From: Actinobacillus porcinus
GTDB lineage: Bacteria; Pseudomonadota; Gammaproteobacteria; Enterobacterales; Pasteurellaceae
DNA length: 64,000 bases
Assembly: GCF_901764995.1 (NCBI RefSeq)
Contig: NZ_CABFKI010000008.1
Span: forward strand, 1 to 64,000
Direction of reading: 5' to 3'
Made by a program: the position numbers and the translations under genes. Positions 7,944 to 17,970 of this stretch are shown piece after piece; position 1 is the stretch's first letter; the number at the start of each line of letters is the position of its first letter. The notes under the pieces are model-generated. The model searched no databases. It was given only the letters and a program-made list of their open reading frames with translations, and was not told the origin of the DNA.

Positions 7944-9796
7944 AAAACCCCCGATGCAATATGATAAACCACCAGTGCAAAGAAATAAGCCAAGGCAAAC
8001 AGATAAGCGGTAATTAAGGCAGTTTGTTTGGTTGATTTCGTTTCTCGCTTAATTACGGCAAGTGTCGCCATACACATTGGCGCATAAATATACCAAGTGA
8101 TAAAAGCCAACGCCGTTGGTAAGCCCCAATCATTGGTGACCACTGGCGTGAGCGATTCCATAATTTGATCTTCAGAACCGCTCATAGCATATACCGTTCC
8201 CAATGCTGCAACCACCACTTCACGTGCCGCAATACCCGGAATCATGGCGATACACATTTGCCATGTGAAACCTAATGGCGCGAAAATAGGTTCAATAATA
8301 TGACCTAACATCCCCGCAAAAGTATAATCAATCGCAGGGGCTGCCGCACTTTCCGGTGCAGAAGGGAATGTCACTAAGAACCACAAAATCACGCTTAAAG
8401 CAAAAATTACCGTACCTGCTCGTTTTAAGAATGCGCTCACGCGTTCCCACAACGTTAAGCAAATATGTCTAAAGTTTGGCATACGATAAGTTGGCAATTC
8501 CATTAACAGCGGGAATTGTTGGATTGTGCCTTTTCGTAACGCAAAACGTTTGGTGACGTAAGCCACTAATCCTGCGGATAAAATACCAATAAAGTACAAA
8601 GCAAACAGCACTAAACCCTGTAAATTAAAAATGCCCCAAACGGTTTGATCGGGAATAATCGCCCCGATAATCAACGCATAAACAGGCAAACGCGCAGAAC
8701 AGGTTAACATCGGTGCAATGGCAATCGTCACTAAACGCTCACGTGGATCTTGAATTGTTCTTGCGGACATCACGGCAGGAACAGCACAAGCAAAGCTCGA
8801 GAGCAACGGAATGAAAGCACGTCCTGATAAACCACTTTTAGCAAGCAAGTTATCCAATAAGAATGCGGCGCGTGGTAAATAGCCTGAGTCTTCCAATAAC
8901 AAAATAAAGGCAAATAAAATGGTAATTTGCGGAAGGAAAACCAACACACCACCCACGCCGGCAATCACCCCATTGACCAACAAATCCGCCAACAAACCTT
9001 CAGGTAATTGCGTTGTCACCCATTCCCCTAACCAGGTAAAGCCGTCTTCAATTAGCGTCATAATAGGTTCCGCCCAAGAATACACGGCTTGGAACACCAA
9101 AAGAAGAATAACCAATAATAAGCTCACGCCCAAAATAGGGTGCATCACAAAATGATCTAACCGCTGATGCCACATAGGAAGTTCTAGCTCTCGCGTAACA
9201 GCCTGAGACAAAATCTGCTCAACGTCTTGATAAAGTTGCTGGCTATCGATTTGCTCAAGCATTTTTTCGGCAGATTCCGTATCTAAAGGCGTGGCAGTTT
9301 GGTGGGGTAAATTTTTGATCGCTTCACATAAAGCTTTCGTTCCATCTTTTTTAATGGCAACAGTTTCCAAAACCGGCACATCGAGCAATTCACTCAGTTT
9401 TTGCGTATCAATCAACAAACCACGCGAACGCGCTACATCACTTAAATTAAGGGCTACCACAATGGGTAAACCAAGCTGCTTAATTTCAAGCACCATACGT
9501 AATGTCATGCGAAGATTGGTTGCATCGGCAACGGCAATAATCCCATCAGGGCGTTGGCCCATTTTGCCTAATACCACATCGCGCGCCACCGCTTCGTCTA
9601 ATGTGGTGGTACGTAAACTATAGGTTCCCGGTAAATCAACAATACGAATATTGGTATCCTCAATAAACGTCCCTTCTAACTTATCAACGGTTACCCCAAC
9701 ATAGTTGGCAACTTTGGCATTGGAACCCGTTAATCGATTGAAAAGTGCGGTTTTGCCACAGTTGGGCGCACCTAAAAGAGAAAAATAGCAACTCAT
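7940..9796 (-). CDS. feoB: Ferrous iron transporter FeoB (short form)
   Basis: A 618-aa inner-membrane Fe2+ transporter. The N-terminal G domain has G1 GAPNCGKTALFN (residues 8-19), G3 DLPG and G4 NLSD. The membrane part contains the Gate-type helices with SSFACAVPAVMSAR and a second core with IPGIAAREVVV. It is shorter than the E. coli protein (about 770 aa) but the frame is intact and both halves are present. I prefer the ATG at 9796 (AGGTGAG upstream, 1 nt after the feoA stop) to the in-frame GTG at 9805. feoA, feoB and the 45-aa gene form one operon. Confidence 0.95.
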   Translation of the reverse strand: MSCYFSLLGAPNCGKTALFNRLTGSNAKVANYVGVTVDKLEGTFIEDTNIRIVDLPGTYSLRTTTLDEAVARDVVLGKMGQRPDGIIAVADATNLRMTLRMVLEIKQLGLPIVVALNLSDVARSRGLLIDTQKLSELLDVPVLETVAIKKDGTKALCEAIKNLPHQTATPLDTESAEKMLEQIDSQQLYQDVEQILSQAVTRELELPMWHQRLDHFVMHPILGVSLLLVILLLVFQAVYSWAEPIMTLIEDGFTWLGEWVTTQLPEGLLADLLVNGVIAGVGGVLVFLPQITILFAFILLLEDSGYLPRAAFLLDNLLAKSGLSGRAFIPLLSSFACAVPAVMSARTIQDPRERLVTIAIAPMLTCSARLPVYALIIGAIIPDQTVWGIFNLQGLVLFALYFIGILSAGLVAYVTKRFALRKGTIQQFPLLMELPTYRMPNFRHICLTLWERVSAFLKRAGTVIFALSVILWFLVTFPSAPESAAAPAIDYTFAGMLGHIIEPIFAPLGFTWQMCIAMIPGIAAREVVVAALGTVYAMSGSEDQIMESLTPVVTNDWGLPTALAFITWYIYAPMCMATLAVIKRETKSTKQTALITAYLFALAYFFALVVYHIASGVL

Positions 9797-9797
9797 G

Positions 9798-10064
9798 TTA
9801 CTCACCTACAATTCGACATAAAATCTTATCCGCCTCAGTTGCCCGTAAGGCAAATTGAGACTTATTCCCCAAGCGCACAGCATAAGGACCTTGACCTAAG
9901 GGGCCTTTGGCAATCACTTTAAGCGGCATCCCTTTATAGAACCCTAAATCAGCTAAACGGCGGCTCACAATATGATCAATCTCACCAAAAACATCACTGC
10001 TCGCAATTTCATGAATTTGCGCCGAGACATTTTTTTCTAGTGAAGAAAGTGAAATTACTGACAT
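9798..10064 (-). CDS. feoA: Ferrous iron transport protein FeoA
   Basis: An 88-aa SH3-like cytoplasmic protein. It has the family segments RRLADLGFYKGMPLKVIAKG and the C-terminal FALRATEADKI typical of FeoA, which binds or modulates FeoB. It is the first gene of the feo operon, with 1 nt separating its stop from the FeoB ATG. Upstream lie a TATAAT -10 and a Fur-like sequence. Confidence 0.92.
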   Translation of the reverse strand: MSVISLSSLEKNVSAQIHEIASSDVFGEIDHIVSRRLADLGFYKGMPLKVIAKGPLGQGPYAVRLGNKSQFALRATEADKILCRIVGE

Positions 10065-10098
10065 TTTGCACCTCTCATGTTAAATAAAAATAACTCGC

Positions 10099-10164
10099 AT
10101 TATAATACATAAATGAGAATTAATCGTAAATGGAACAAGTATTCAATTCATTGATCTAGGTCAT
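10099..10164 (-). promoter_or_regulatory. feo promoter region with Fur-like and possible FNR sites
   Basis: The minus-strand -10 TATAAT is at 10104-10099; no good -35 is visible. Immediately upstream, 10111-10129 resembles a Fur box, with core TGAGAATTAAT at 10114-10124 (plus-strand sense); the same 11-mer occurs before efeO. TTGATCTAGGTCAT (10151-10164) is a partial FNR palindrome about 65 bp upstream of the predicted start. Iron repression and anaerobic activation are inferred. Confidence 0.5.
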
Positions 10165-10252
10165 ATTTATAAACGATTCTGTGTAACTATTTTCTTTTCA
10201 ACCATTTTTATGTTTTAATAGCCCAACTCATTATCGTATTAAGGTTTAATCG

Positions 10253-11206
10253 ATGTATTCAGGTCTTCTCATTGGGATGCTTTTCGGCATCTTGCTTCAA
10301 CGTGGGCAATTCTGTTTCGTTTCAGGATTTCGCCAAATTTATCAGCAAAAAAGTCTCCGTTTTCTCACCGCGCTTTTTATCGCCATTAGTATTCAATCCA
10401 TTGGTTTCTTTGCGCTCGCTGAATTAGGTTTAATCACCATTCCCACATCACAACTTCCCGTTCTCGCCACCTTACTCGGCGGACTCATTTTCGGGGTTGG
10501 CATGGTGCTTGCAAACTGTTGCGGCAGTGGCGCATGGTTTCGCTCGGGCGAAGGTGCCTTGGGCAGTTTTATTGCCCTAATCACTTTTTCCATCACAATG
10601 GCATCCACACAAACAGGTTCATTGAAAAATATGATTAATGGACTGACTGCCAACCCAACTGAAATCGACAACATTTATCTCACCTTCGGTATTTCGCCTT
10701 GGGTTTTCGTTGCTTTTTTAGTGCTTATCACCTTGATTCTAATCAAAAAAACCATTCATTCCGACAATGCCTCGTCCTTCACCCCATTCATAACAGGCGC
10801 ATTCATCGGCTTGCTCGGCATAGTCGCTTGGTATTTCAGCGCACAAACCGGACGTCATTACGGCTTTGGCATCGCCGTGCCCTCTGCAAACGTAGTGCAA
10901 TATTTAGTCACCGGACAACAACGCTATTTGAACTGGGGAAGTTTGTTTGTGCTCGGCATTATTGTGGGGTCATTCCTATCCGCAAAACTCGCCGGTAATT
11001 TCACCTTGCGCGTTCCTGAGCCCCAAGATTTTTTACGCCGCATTGTGGGCGGTGTACTAATGGGAATCGGCGCAGCACTTGCGGGTGGTTGTACGGTGAC
11101 CAATGCGCTTGTCGCCACCGCTTATTTTTCTTGGCAAGGTTGGCTTGCCACCCTAATGATTTTCATCGGAAGTTGGATCGCCAACTTAGTTTTCAAACGT
11201 TCTTAA
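10253..11206 (+). CDS. YeeE/YedE-family sulfur-compound transporter
   Basis: A 317-aa membrane protein of the YeeE/YedE family, whose characterised members import thiosulfate. The family cysteine motifs are visible: RGQFCFVSGFR near residue 20, ANCCGSGAWFRSGEG near residue 85, and GGCTVTNAL near residue 280. In the thiosulfate importer TsuA such cysteines relay substrate through the membrane. The next gene, 12 nt downstream, is a rhodanese lipoprotein, so a sulfane-sulfur pathway is likely. The exact substrate is inference. Confidence 0.8.
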   Translation: MYSGLLIGMLFGILLQRGQFCFVSGFRQIYQQKSLRFLTALFIAISIQSIGFFALAELGLITIPTSQLPVLATLLGGLIFGVGMVLANCCGSGAWFRSGEGALGSFIALITFSITMASTQTGSLKNMINGLTANPTEIDNIYLTFGISPWVFVAFLVLITLILIKKTIHSDNASSFTPFITGAFIGLLGIVAWYFSAQTGRHYGFGIAVPSANVVQYLVTGQQRYLNWGSLFVLGIIVGSFLSAKLAGNFTLRVPEPQDFLRRIVGGVLMGIGAALAGGCTVTNALVATAYFSWQGWLATLMIFIGSWIANLVFKRS

Positions 11207-11218
11207 AAAGGAAAAACC

Positions 11219-12598
11219 ATGAAATTTTTAACCGCACTTTTAACAAGCTCTATCGCGTTAGCACTCACCGCTTGCGAAGATCGCAGTGTAAAAAACATCG
11301 ACACAGAAACCCTGCTCAAAAATATAGACAACCCCGATTATGTGGTTATCGACACGCGCCAAGACAGCTTATACAACGGTTTCAAAGATAAGAATGCCAC
11401 ACGCGGCGGACATATCAAAGGCGCCATTCAATTTACTACTGAATGGCTAGACGGCATTGCCGAAGATAAATTTGAAAGTTTTGCTGCAGGAAAGGGGATT
11501 ACAAAAGAAAAAACCTTGGTGTTTTACGATAGTAATCCTGACAACTTAGAGCGCGTTTCAGCGGAATTTGCCGCAAAAGGCTACAAAGTGCGCGTATTTA
11601 ATGACTATTTAAACTACGCCAATGCCACGGATTACCCGCTTGAGCAGTTCCCCAATTTCCGATATAGCGTATCGCCGCAATGGGTGGATGCGGTAATGAA
11701 AGGGGAAAAACCGGAAAGCTACCACAATGACAAATTTATGATTTTTGAAGTGTCTTGGGGGCCGTTAGAACAAGCCAAAGCCTATACACAACATATTGTC
11801 GGCTCGTACCATTTTAATACGGACTGGATTGAAAATGACCCTGTTTGGAATTTATCCGATCCGCAAACCATTGAAGCCAATTTGCTCAAAAACGGTATTA
11901 CAAAAGACAAAACCATTATTTTATATTCCGATAATCAACTGGCAGCATACCGTGTATTTTGGGCACTCAAATGGGCGGGCGTAGAAGATGTTCGTGTACT
12001 CAATGGCAATCTTAGCACGTGGATGGACGCCAATTTACCAACAGAAACCCAAGTGAATATGCCACAGCCAGAAACGGCTTTTGGTGCAACCATTCCTGCA
12101 CACCCGGAAATTAATATTTCAATGCCGCAAGAGGCCATTCAAGCACAACAAGCAGGCACAAAACTTATCAGCAATCGCTCTTGGGATGAATATCAAGGCA
12201 AAATCAGCGGCTATGATTACATCCCGGGTAAAGGCGAACCGCAAGGGGCAATTTGGGGATTTGCAGGAACCAATTCGTCCAATATGGCAGATTATTACGA
12301 CCCCGACAACACCTTGCGCAACCCTAATGAAATCTTTGCCTTATGGGAAACCCAAGGCATTAAAAAAGGCGATAAATTAGCCTTTTATTGTGGTACAGGC
12401 TGGCGCGCCGGCGTACCTTGGTTTATGACCCAATTGGCAGGTTGGGACGATACTTATGTCTATGACGGCGGCTGGAATGCGTGGCAAATGGACTCTAAAT
12501 TCCCTGTACAAAAAGGTGCACCACATAATATGAGCAAACCTGACGCCAAAAATGATTTTGGCAAAGTGATAAAAAAAGGGGCATCTTGTAAGAGTTAG
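11219..12598 (+). CDS. ynjE: Three-domain rhodanese (YnjE-like) lipoprotein
   Basis: A 459-aa thiosulfate sulfurtransferase homologue. The N-terminus is a lipoprotein signal (lipobox LTAC, Cys about residue 19), so it should be membrane-anchored and periplasmic. Three rhodanese repeats follow, around residues 25-145, 155-275 and 290-450. Only the third has a catalytic cysteine, in FYCGTGWRAG; the equivalent loops of repeats 1 (VFYDSN) and 2 (ILYSDN) lack it, as in E. coli YnjE. An uptake signal encodes the Thr-Ala-Leu in the signal peptide. Cotranscription with the YeeE-type transporter suggests sulfur transfer coupled to import. Confidence 0.85.
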   Translation: MKFLTALLTSSIALALTACEDRSVKNIDTETLLKNIDNPDYVVIDTRQDSLYNGFKDKNATRGGHIKGAIQFTTEWLDGIAEDKFESFAAGKGITKEKTLVFYDSNPDNLERVSAEFAAKGYKVRVFNDYLNYANATDYPLEQFPNFRYSVSPQWVDAVMKGEKPESYHNDKFMIFEVSWGPLEQAKAYTQHIVGSYHFNTDWIENDPVWNLSDPQTIEANLLKNGITKDKTIILYSDNQLAAYRVFWALKWAGVEDVRVLNGNLSTWMDANLPTETQVNMPQPETAFGATIPAHPEINISMPQEAIQAQQAGTKLISNRSWDEYQGKISGYDYIPGKGEPQGAIWGFAGTNSSNMADYYDPDNTLRNPNEIFALWETQGIKKGDKLAFYCGTGWRAGVPWFMTQLAGWDDTYVYDGGWNAWQMDSKFPVQKGAPHNMSKPDAKNDFGKVIKKGASCKS

Positions 12599-12651
12599 GG
12601 GGGTGTAAATTACTGAATTATTCCACCTATTGTGCAATGTTAACGCCAATA

Positions 12652-12720
12652 TGTAGGGGCGAAAAATTTTTCGCCCTGATGTCTCGGTGATTTTGGGGCA
12701 AAAAATATTTTGCCCCTACA
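12652..12720. repeat. Palindromic repeat with TGTAGGGGC ends
   Basis: The element is bounded by the inverted termini TGTAGGGGC (12652-12660) and GCCCCTACA (12712-12720). Inside are a perfect 20-bp palindrome at 12657-12676 and a 22-bp near-palindrome at 12695-12716. It looks like a small non-coding mobile or REP-like element. Only one copy is seen here. Confidence 0.6.
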
Positions 12721-12765
12721 ACACCTTTTAAACATGAATATCAACATGACAAAATCCCCCAAAGC

Positions 12766-12793
12766 GCGGTCAATTTTGACCGCATTTTATTTT
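12766..12793 (+). terminator. Terminator after the rhodanese gene
   Basis: GCGGTC and GACCGC pair around AATTTT and are followed by ATTTTATTTT. The stem is a degenerate pair of uptake signals. It separates the sulfur operon from lptD. Confidence 0.65.
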
Positions 12794-12853
12794 CCCACTC
12801 ATTCCTTTTTTCAAGTATAATCCACCTAATTTTCAGAACTTAATGGTTACGTA

Positions 12854-15217
12854 ATGAAAAAGAATGTTTATAGCTTACTTTCTCTCGCAATTTTGACCGC
12901 GCTTTATAGTGGGGCAAGTATTGCGGATAGCCGTGAATTGCATTTGCAATGCTTAAATGGTGTGCCGCAATTTACAGGCGAACCTATTACAGGCGATCCC
13001 AATGATCAGCCTGTTTATATTGAAGCGGATAATGCCGATATAATTAATCCGTCTCGTGCGACTTACAGTGGTGATGTGGATTTAAAACAAGGTAATCGTC
13101 ATTTAACAGCCCCTGAAGTTGAAGTTATCCAAGAAGGCGAAGGGGATAACGCTCAACGTTTTGCCTTTGCCAAAGGGGCGTTTGATTATCAAGATGAGCA
13201 AATTAATCTCAAGGGAAATGACGCTAAAATTCATTTAAACAGCAAAGATACCGATGTGGCTAATGCCGATTATCAATTTGTGGGGCGTCAGGGACGTGGT
13301 ACTGCTGAAACCACTGAAATGCGCGAAGGTTATCGTTTACTGAAAAATGCAACCTTTACCTCTTGTTTGCCTAACGATGAATCTTGGTCGATTGTCGCCA
13401 ATGAAATGAAACAGCATATTCAAGAAGAATATGCGGAAATGTGGCATACACGCTTTAAAATTGCAGGGGTGCCTGTGTTTTATATGCCTTATATGCAAAT
13501 GCCCATTGGCGATCGCCGCCGTTCGGGCTTGTTAATTCCTAATGCAGGGATTTCAAGTCGCGATGGAACATGGTATGAACAACCGATTTATTGGAACATT
13601 GCGCCTAATTATGATGCCACCTTTACACCTAAATATATGTCAAATCGTGGTTGGCAACTCAATTCCGAATTTCGTTATTTAACTCAGTTTGGGACGGGCT
13701 TATTGGCAAGTGAGTATATTGGCAAAGATCGTTATGATGATTATAGCGATGAAAACCGTTCACGCCATTTATTCCGTTGGTTGCACAATGCCAGTCTGTT
13801 CGGCGATTGGCGTTTTAATATTGATTACACGCGCGTCAGCGATAAACGTTATTTTAGCGATTTCGATTCCGTTTATGGTAGTAGCACAGACGGCTACGCC
13901 ACCCAATCTACCCGTTTAAGTTATTACCAACCAAACTGGAATGTGGCTATTTCGGCAAAACAATATCAAATTTTTGATGAAGTCAACATCGGGCCTTATA
14001 AAGCCTTGCCACAAATTGACTTTAACTATTATAAAAATGGGCTCGCTAACGGTTGGGGCGATTTTAAACTCTTTGCCCAAGCAGTACATTTTGATAACGC
14101 CAGTAAAAATATGCCAACGGCGTGGCGTTATCATTTAGAACCCAGTTTTACCATGCCTTTAGCAAACCGCTATGGCAGCTTAAATATTGAAACCAAGCTC
14201 TATGCAACCCACTATCAACAAAAAGCGGGAACGGGGGTTGATGCCAATATTGAGAATTCAGTAAACCGTGTTATTCCGCAAGTCAAAGTCGATTTCCAAT
14301 CTGTTTTGGCAAGCAATGAACACTTTATTAAAGGTTATACTCAAACGATTGAACCACATATCCAATATTTATACCGCCCTTACCGCGATCAAAGCAATAT
14401 AGGTTCAAAAAGTACTTCTGATTATTTAGGTTTAGGATATGATTCTGCCTTATTGCAACAAGATTATTTTTCATTGTTCCGTGATCGTCGTTATAGTGGT
14501 TTAGACCGTATAGCTTCCGCAAACCAATTTACATTAGGTGGCACGACCCGTTTCTACGATAACAATGCAGAAGAACGTTTTAATCTGTCCCTTGGGCAAA
14601 TTATCTATCTCAATAACTCACGCATTGATGACAATACAAAAAATAGCACAACAGGACGATCATCATCTTGGGCACTGGAAAGCAATTGGAAAATCAGCGA
14701 GAAATGGAATTGGCGAGGCAGTTATCAATATGATACACGTTTAGATCATACGGCCCTGGCTAATACTAGCTTGGAATATAATCCATCAGGTAATAATCTC
14801 GTGCAATTAAATTATCGCTATGCCAGTGAAGATTATATTGACCAAAACTTAACATCAAGCGCTAACCGCTACAACCAAGATATTCAACAATTGGGAAGTA
14901 CTGTAGCTTGGGAACTTGGTGACAAATGGGCTGTTGTAGGACGTTATTATCACGATATGGCACTAAATAAACCCGTTGAACAATATGCAGGAGTACAATA
15001 CAACACCTGCTGTTGGTCTGCCGGCGTTGGCGTACGCCGTTATTTGGTAGACAAAAGCTCAAAAAGAGCTTACAAAGATGAAAAAGACACACTTTATGAT
15101 AACAGCATTAATTTCACCATTAAACTCACCGGATTAGGTCGTAATGACCACCACAGCGGTTTAGTGGATATGTTGGATAAAGGGATGTTGCCATACGTGA
15201 AACCATTTAATGACTAA
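12854..15217 (+). CDS. lptD: LPS-assembly outer membrane protein LptD
   Basis: A 787-aa outer-membrane translocon that, with LptE, inserts lipopolysaccharide into the outer leaflet. It has a signal peptide (about residues 1-24), a periplasmic OstA/LptA-like beta-jellyroll (about 50-190, starting [10 protein letters not shown]), then a large aromatic-rich beta-barrel to the C-terminus. Cysteines at residue 33, in [10 protein letters not shown] near 175, and the CC pair in [13 protein letters not shown] near 723 match the four that form interdomain disulfides in E. coli. A -10-like GTATAAT lies about 35 nt upstream. Confidence 0.95.
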   Translation: MKKNVYSLLSLAILTALYSGASIADSRELHLQCLNGVPQFTGEPITGDPNDQPVYIEADNADIINPSRATYSGDVDLKQGNRHLTAPEVEVIQEGEGDNAQRFAFAKGAFDYQDEQINLKGNDAKIHLNSKDTDVANADYQFVGRQGRGTAETTEMREGYRLLKNATFTSCLPNDESWSIVANEMKQHIQEEYAEMWHTRFKIAGVPVFYMPYMQMPIGDRRRSGLLIPNAGISSRDGTWYEQPIYWNIAPNYDATFTPKYMSNRGWQLNSEFRYLTQFGTGLLASEYIGKDRYDDYSDENRSRHLFRWLHNASLFGDWRFNIDYTRVSDKRYFSDFDSVYGSSTDGYATQSTRLSYYQPNWNVAISAKQYQIFDEVNIGPYKALPQIDFNYYKNGLANGWGDFKLFAQAVHFDNASKNMPTAWRYHLEPSFTMPLANRYGSLNIETKLYATHYQQKAGTGVDANIENSVNRVIPQVKVDFQSVLASNEHFIKGYTQTIEPHIQYLYRPYRDQSNIGSKSTSDYLGLGYDSALLQQDYFSLFRDRRYSGLDRIASANQFTLGGTTRFYDNNAEERFNLSLGQIIYLNNSRIDDNTKNSTTGRSSSWALESNWKISEKWNWRGSYQYDTRLDHTALANTSLEYNPSGNNLVQLNYRYASEDYIDQNLTSSANRYNQDIQQLGSTVAWELGDKWAVVGRYYHDMALNKPVEQYAGVQYNTCCWSAGVGVRRYLVDKSSKRAYKDEKDTLYDNSINFTIKLTGLGRNDHHSGLVDMLDKGMLPYVKPFND

Positions 15218-15247
15218 TGTGTTTGTGCAACAGCTACACAATACCCG

Positions 15248-15280
15248 AAAAAAGAGCCGCATAAAGCGGCTCTTATCAGT
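15248..15280. terminator. Bidirectional terminator between lptD and ppa
   Basis: AAGAGCCGC and GCGGCTCTT (15252-15274) pair around ATAAA, with A-runs on the left and a T-rich stretch on the right. It serves both convergent genes. The 7-bp stem GAGCCGC/GCGGCTC recurs with a 3-nt loop in the hairpin units at 21887 and 63731. Confidence 0.85.
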
Positions 15281-15299
15281 TTTATCAATAATTTAAGAA

Positions 15300-15833
15300 T
15301 TATTTTTGCTCATTCCAGCGTTTGATTGATTCACGAATCACTTCTTTCGCTTCTTCAATATCGCCCCAGTGCGTGACTTTCGTTGAACCCGGTTTTTTCA
15401 ACGCTTTGTAGTTGTTGAAATGGAATTCGATTTGTTTGATTAATTGCTCAGGCAAATCCGCTAAGGTTTTGTAAGCATTACCTGTGTCGCGGTCGTCTGC
15501 CGGCACACAAACGATTTTGTCATCCACTTCGCCGTCATCAACAAATTTCATCACGCCAATAACGCGCGCTTCTAAAAATACGCCTGTTGCAAGCGGTTCA
15601 CGTGTGATTAAAAGCACATCTAATTCATCGCCGTCTTCATCTAAGGTTTGTGGAATAAAACCGTAGTTGGTTGGTTTTGCGAAGATTTTTGGCTCTACAC
15701 GGTCTAATTGGAATGCCGCCACTTTACGGTTCCATTCGATTTTGTGGCAGCTGCCTTCTGAAATTTCGTTTACTACGTTGATGATACCGGCATCAACATC
15801 ACCTGGAGTTAAGATTTGGTTAAAATCTGCCAT
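15300..15833 (-). CDS. ppa: Inorganic pyrophosphatase
   Basis: A 177-aa soluble family I pyrophosphatase that hydrolyses PPi to two phosphates and drives biosynthetic reactions. The signature DEDGDELDVLLI (around residue 65) supplies Mg2+-binding aspartates, and NYGFIPQTL precedes it as expected. AAGGA lies 7 nt before the ATG. It stands alone, convergent with lptD. Confidence 0.96.
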   Translation of the reverse strand: MADFNQILTPGDVDAGIINVVNEISEGSCHKIEWNRKVAAFQLDRVEPKIFAKPTNYGFIPQTLDEDGDELDVLLITREPLATGVFLEARVIGVMKFVDDGEVDDKIVCVPADDRDTGNAYKTLADLPEQLIKQIEFHFNNYKALKKPGSTKVTHWGDIEEAKEVIRESIKRWNEQK

Positions 15834-15908
15834 TGTATTTTCCTTTTATTCATAGGTTGTAAAATCGGACAAAAGTATATCAGTTTTTGCCTGTTTGCAT
15901 AGGGTTAT

Positions 15909-16139
15909 TTAGTCGCAACTTTCACAAGTGACATCGATCACATCAAAAAGTTTTTTCAGTTGTGGCACAAGTAAACACACATCGCGTTGGCTCGTCACAG
16001 TTAAATCCACCCACACTTTTTCATTTTCAAGCACCATTTTCATTTCTGTCACCTGATAGCCACGATGACGCACCACACGCAAAATGCGTTCTAGCACTTC
16101 AGGGCGGTAGTTAGCAACGATAGTTAATTCCGTATTCAT
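15909..16139 (-). CDS. ilvM: Acetolactate synthase II small subunit
   Basis: A 76-aa ACT-domain regulatory subunit of acetohydroxyacid synthase isozyme II. The start ELTIVANYRPEVLERILRVV and the VWVDLTVTSQRDV segment are typical of IlvM. It lies 28 nt downstream of ilvG and both are transcribed leftward. No ilvE, ilvD or ilvA follows in this window, unlike the enterobacterial operon. Confidence 0.92.
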   Translation of the reverse strand: MNTELTIVANYRPEVLERILRVVRHRGYQVTEMKMVLENEKVWVDLTVTSQRDVCLLVPQLKKLFDVIDVTCESCD

Positions 16140-16167
16140 ATCAAATCTCTCTTAAAATCACCGCACT

Positions 16168-17823
16168 TTACAGACTGTCTAACATTTCGGTATTTGGCGC
16201 GCCCGCCGGCACCAATGGCCAAACATTTTCATCTTCGTGAATACAAACGTGTAAGAAATACGCTTTTTCAGAGGCAAGCAAACGATCTAGGGCAGCGTTT
16301 ACTTCACCGGCTTTTTCAATGCGTTCGCCTTGAATATCAAAGGCTTTAGCCAAGGTGACGAAATCAGGGTTGTCATCTAAAATAGTGGCACTATGACGAC
16401 CTTTGAAAAACAACGATTGCCATTGACGCACCATGCCTAAACGTTGATTATCCAACAACAAAATTTTCACCGGCACTTTGCCTGATTTTACCGCGCCCAA
16501 TTCTTGAATATTCATCATAATTGAACCATCGCCGGTCACCAAAATCACGTCATCTTGTGGACGTGCTTTTTTCGCGCCAATTGCCGCAGGCAAACCAAAG
16601 CCCATGGTGCCGAAGCCCGCAGAATTGATAAAGTTCTCAGGGGCATTGTGTTGAATATGTTGGGCTGACCACATTTGATGTTGCCCCACATCCGTCACCA
16701 CAATGGCATTGTCGGCTTTTTTATTGGACAACGTCCGTAGCAACCACATTGGGTTAATATTATTATCCCCTTGATTTTCTTTATAAATAAACGCGAAATC
16801 ATTGATTAGTCGCTGGACGTCTTCTTGCCAAGGCGCAATACTTAACTCAAGGGTTAAAGCGGCTAAAACCTGATTTAAATCGCCTTGAAGTGCCACATCA
16901 GGCTTACGCAATTTGCCTAATTCCGCGGCATCAATATCCGCGTGAATCACTTTTGCACCCGCGGCAAAGCTGGCTAAGTGACCTGTTACACGATCATCAA
17001 AACGCGCGCCTAACACAATCAACAAATCCGCTTCTTGCGTAGCGTAGTTAGCGGCTTTGGTGCCGTGCATGCCAATCATTCCCATATAGTAAGGGGTTTC
17101 AGGTAAGATTGCGCCTAGCCCTTTTAAGGTGGCGACACTGGGAATTTTTGTTGTGGCAAGAAATGCGCGCAAGGCAGGAACGGCATTTGCCATTCCCACA
17201 CCACCGCCTACATAAACCACAGGGCGTTTGGCTTCTTTTAATAATTTCACCGCGCTTTCCAGTAAAGCCGGTTTAAGTGCGGTCGGTTTTTCCGCCGTTT
17301 TGACCACGGGCATTAAATCCGTTTCAGCAAATTGCACATCTTTCGGAATATCGATTAACACAGGACCGGGGCGACCGCTGCGGGCAATTTGGAAGGCTTG
17401 CGCAATGATTTCCGGCAACTCATCAATATGTTGCACGATAAAACTATGTTTAGTACAAGCAAGGGATAAACCAAGCACATCCGCTTCTTGGAACGCGTCT
17501 GTCCCGATTAACGGACTGCCCACTTGCCCTGTAATAGCAACAATAGGCACGCTATCCATTAACGCATCCCCTAAGCCTGTAATTAAATTCGTTGCGCCGG
17601 GCCCTGATGTCGCAATACAAACACCCACTGTGCCGTCCGCTTTAGCGCGCGCATAGCCAATGGCTTCCATCGCCGCCCCTTGCTCATTGCGACAAAGAAA
17701 ATGCTCAATACCGCTATCATATAAGGCATCATAGACAGGCATAATTGCGCCGCCCGGGTAACCAAACACTGTCGTTACACCATGGGCTTTTAGGCATTCA
17801 GTCACTAATCTTGAACCGTTCAT
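16168..17823 (-). CDS. ilvG: Acetolactate synthase II large subunit
   Basis: A 551-aa thiamine-diphosphate enzyme that condenses pyruvate with pyruvate or 2-oxobutyrate in valine, leucine and isoleucine synthesis. The N-terminal [17 protein letters not shown] contains the region preceding the catalytic glutamate ([15 protein letters not shown]), and the ThDP-Mg2+ motif starts at [10 protein letters not shown] near residue 430. The frame is intact. A -10-like TATAAT at 17868-17863 leaves a leader of only about 33 nt, with no room for an ilvL-type attenuator. Confidence 0.96.
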   Translation of the reverse strand: MNGSRLVTECLKAHGVTTVFGYPGGAIMPVYDALYDSGIEHFLCRNEQGAAMEAIGYARAKADGTVGVCIATSGPGATNLITGLGDALMDSVPIVAITGQVGSPLIGTDAFQEADVLGLSLACTKHSFIVQHIDELPEIIAQAFQIARSGRPGPVLIDIPKDVQFAETDLMPVVKTAEKPTALKPALLESAVKLLKEAKRPVVYVGGGVGMANAVPALRAFLATTKIPSVATLKGLGAILPETPYYMGMIGMHGTKAANYATQEADLLIVLGARFDDRVTGHLASFAAGAKVIHADIDAAELGKLRKPDVALQGDLNQVLAALTLELSIAPWQEDVQRLINDFAFIYKENQGDNNINPMWLLRTLSNKKADNAIVVTDVGQHQMWSAQHIQHNAPENFINSAGFGTMGFGLPAAIGAKKARPQDDVILVTGDGSIMMNIQELGAVKSGKVPVKILLLDNQRLGMVRQWQSLFFKGRHSATILDDNPDFVTLAKAFDIQGERIEKAGEVNAALDRLLASEKAYFLHVCIHEDENVWPLVPAGAPNTEMLDSL

Positions 17824-17970
17824 TTAAAATCCTGTTAATCGTTTGCGAAATTGAAAGGTTTCATTATAGCGATATTTCGCGTTATTCCTACCATTTATTG
17901 ATTTAAGTGCGGTTAAATTAGGGCAAGTTTTGATATAATTCAAACAATTTTTTGGACATAGGAAGAATTT

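Noticed and set aside
7940-9805. FeoB as a truncated or frameshifted pseudogene because it is about 150 aa shorter than in E. coli
   Set aside because: G domain, both core/Gate regions and an operon-compatible stop are present; it reads as an intact short FeoB.
13689-15092. Several short open frames within lptD on both strands
   Set aside because: They are overlapped by the strongly supported lptD frame and lack ribosome sites or recognisable domains.
16168-17823. Frameshifted ilvG as in E. coli K-12
   Set aside because: The 551-codon frame is continuous with all ThDP motifs.
17824-17970. ilvL-type leader peptide and attenuator before ilvGM
   Set aside because: The leader after the likely -10 is about 33 nt, without a branched-chain-rich ORF or terminator hairpin.
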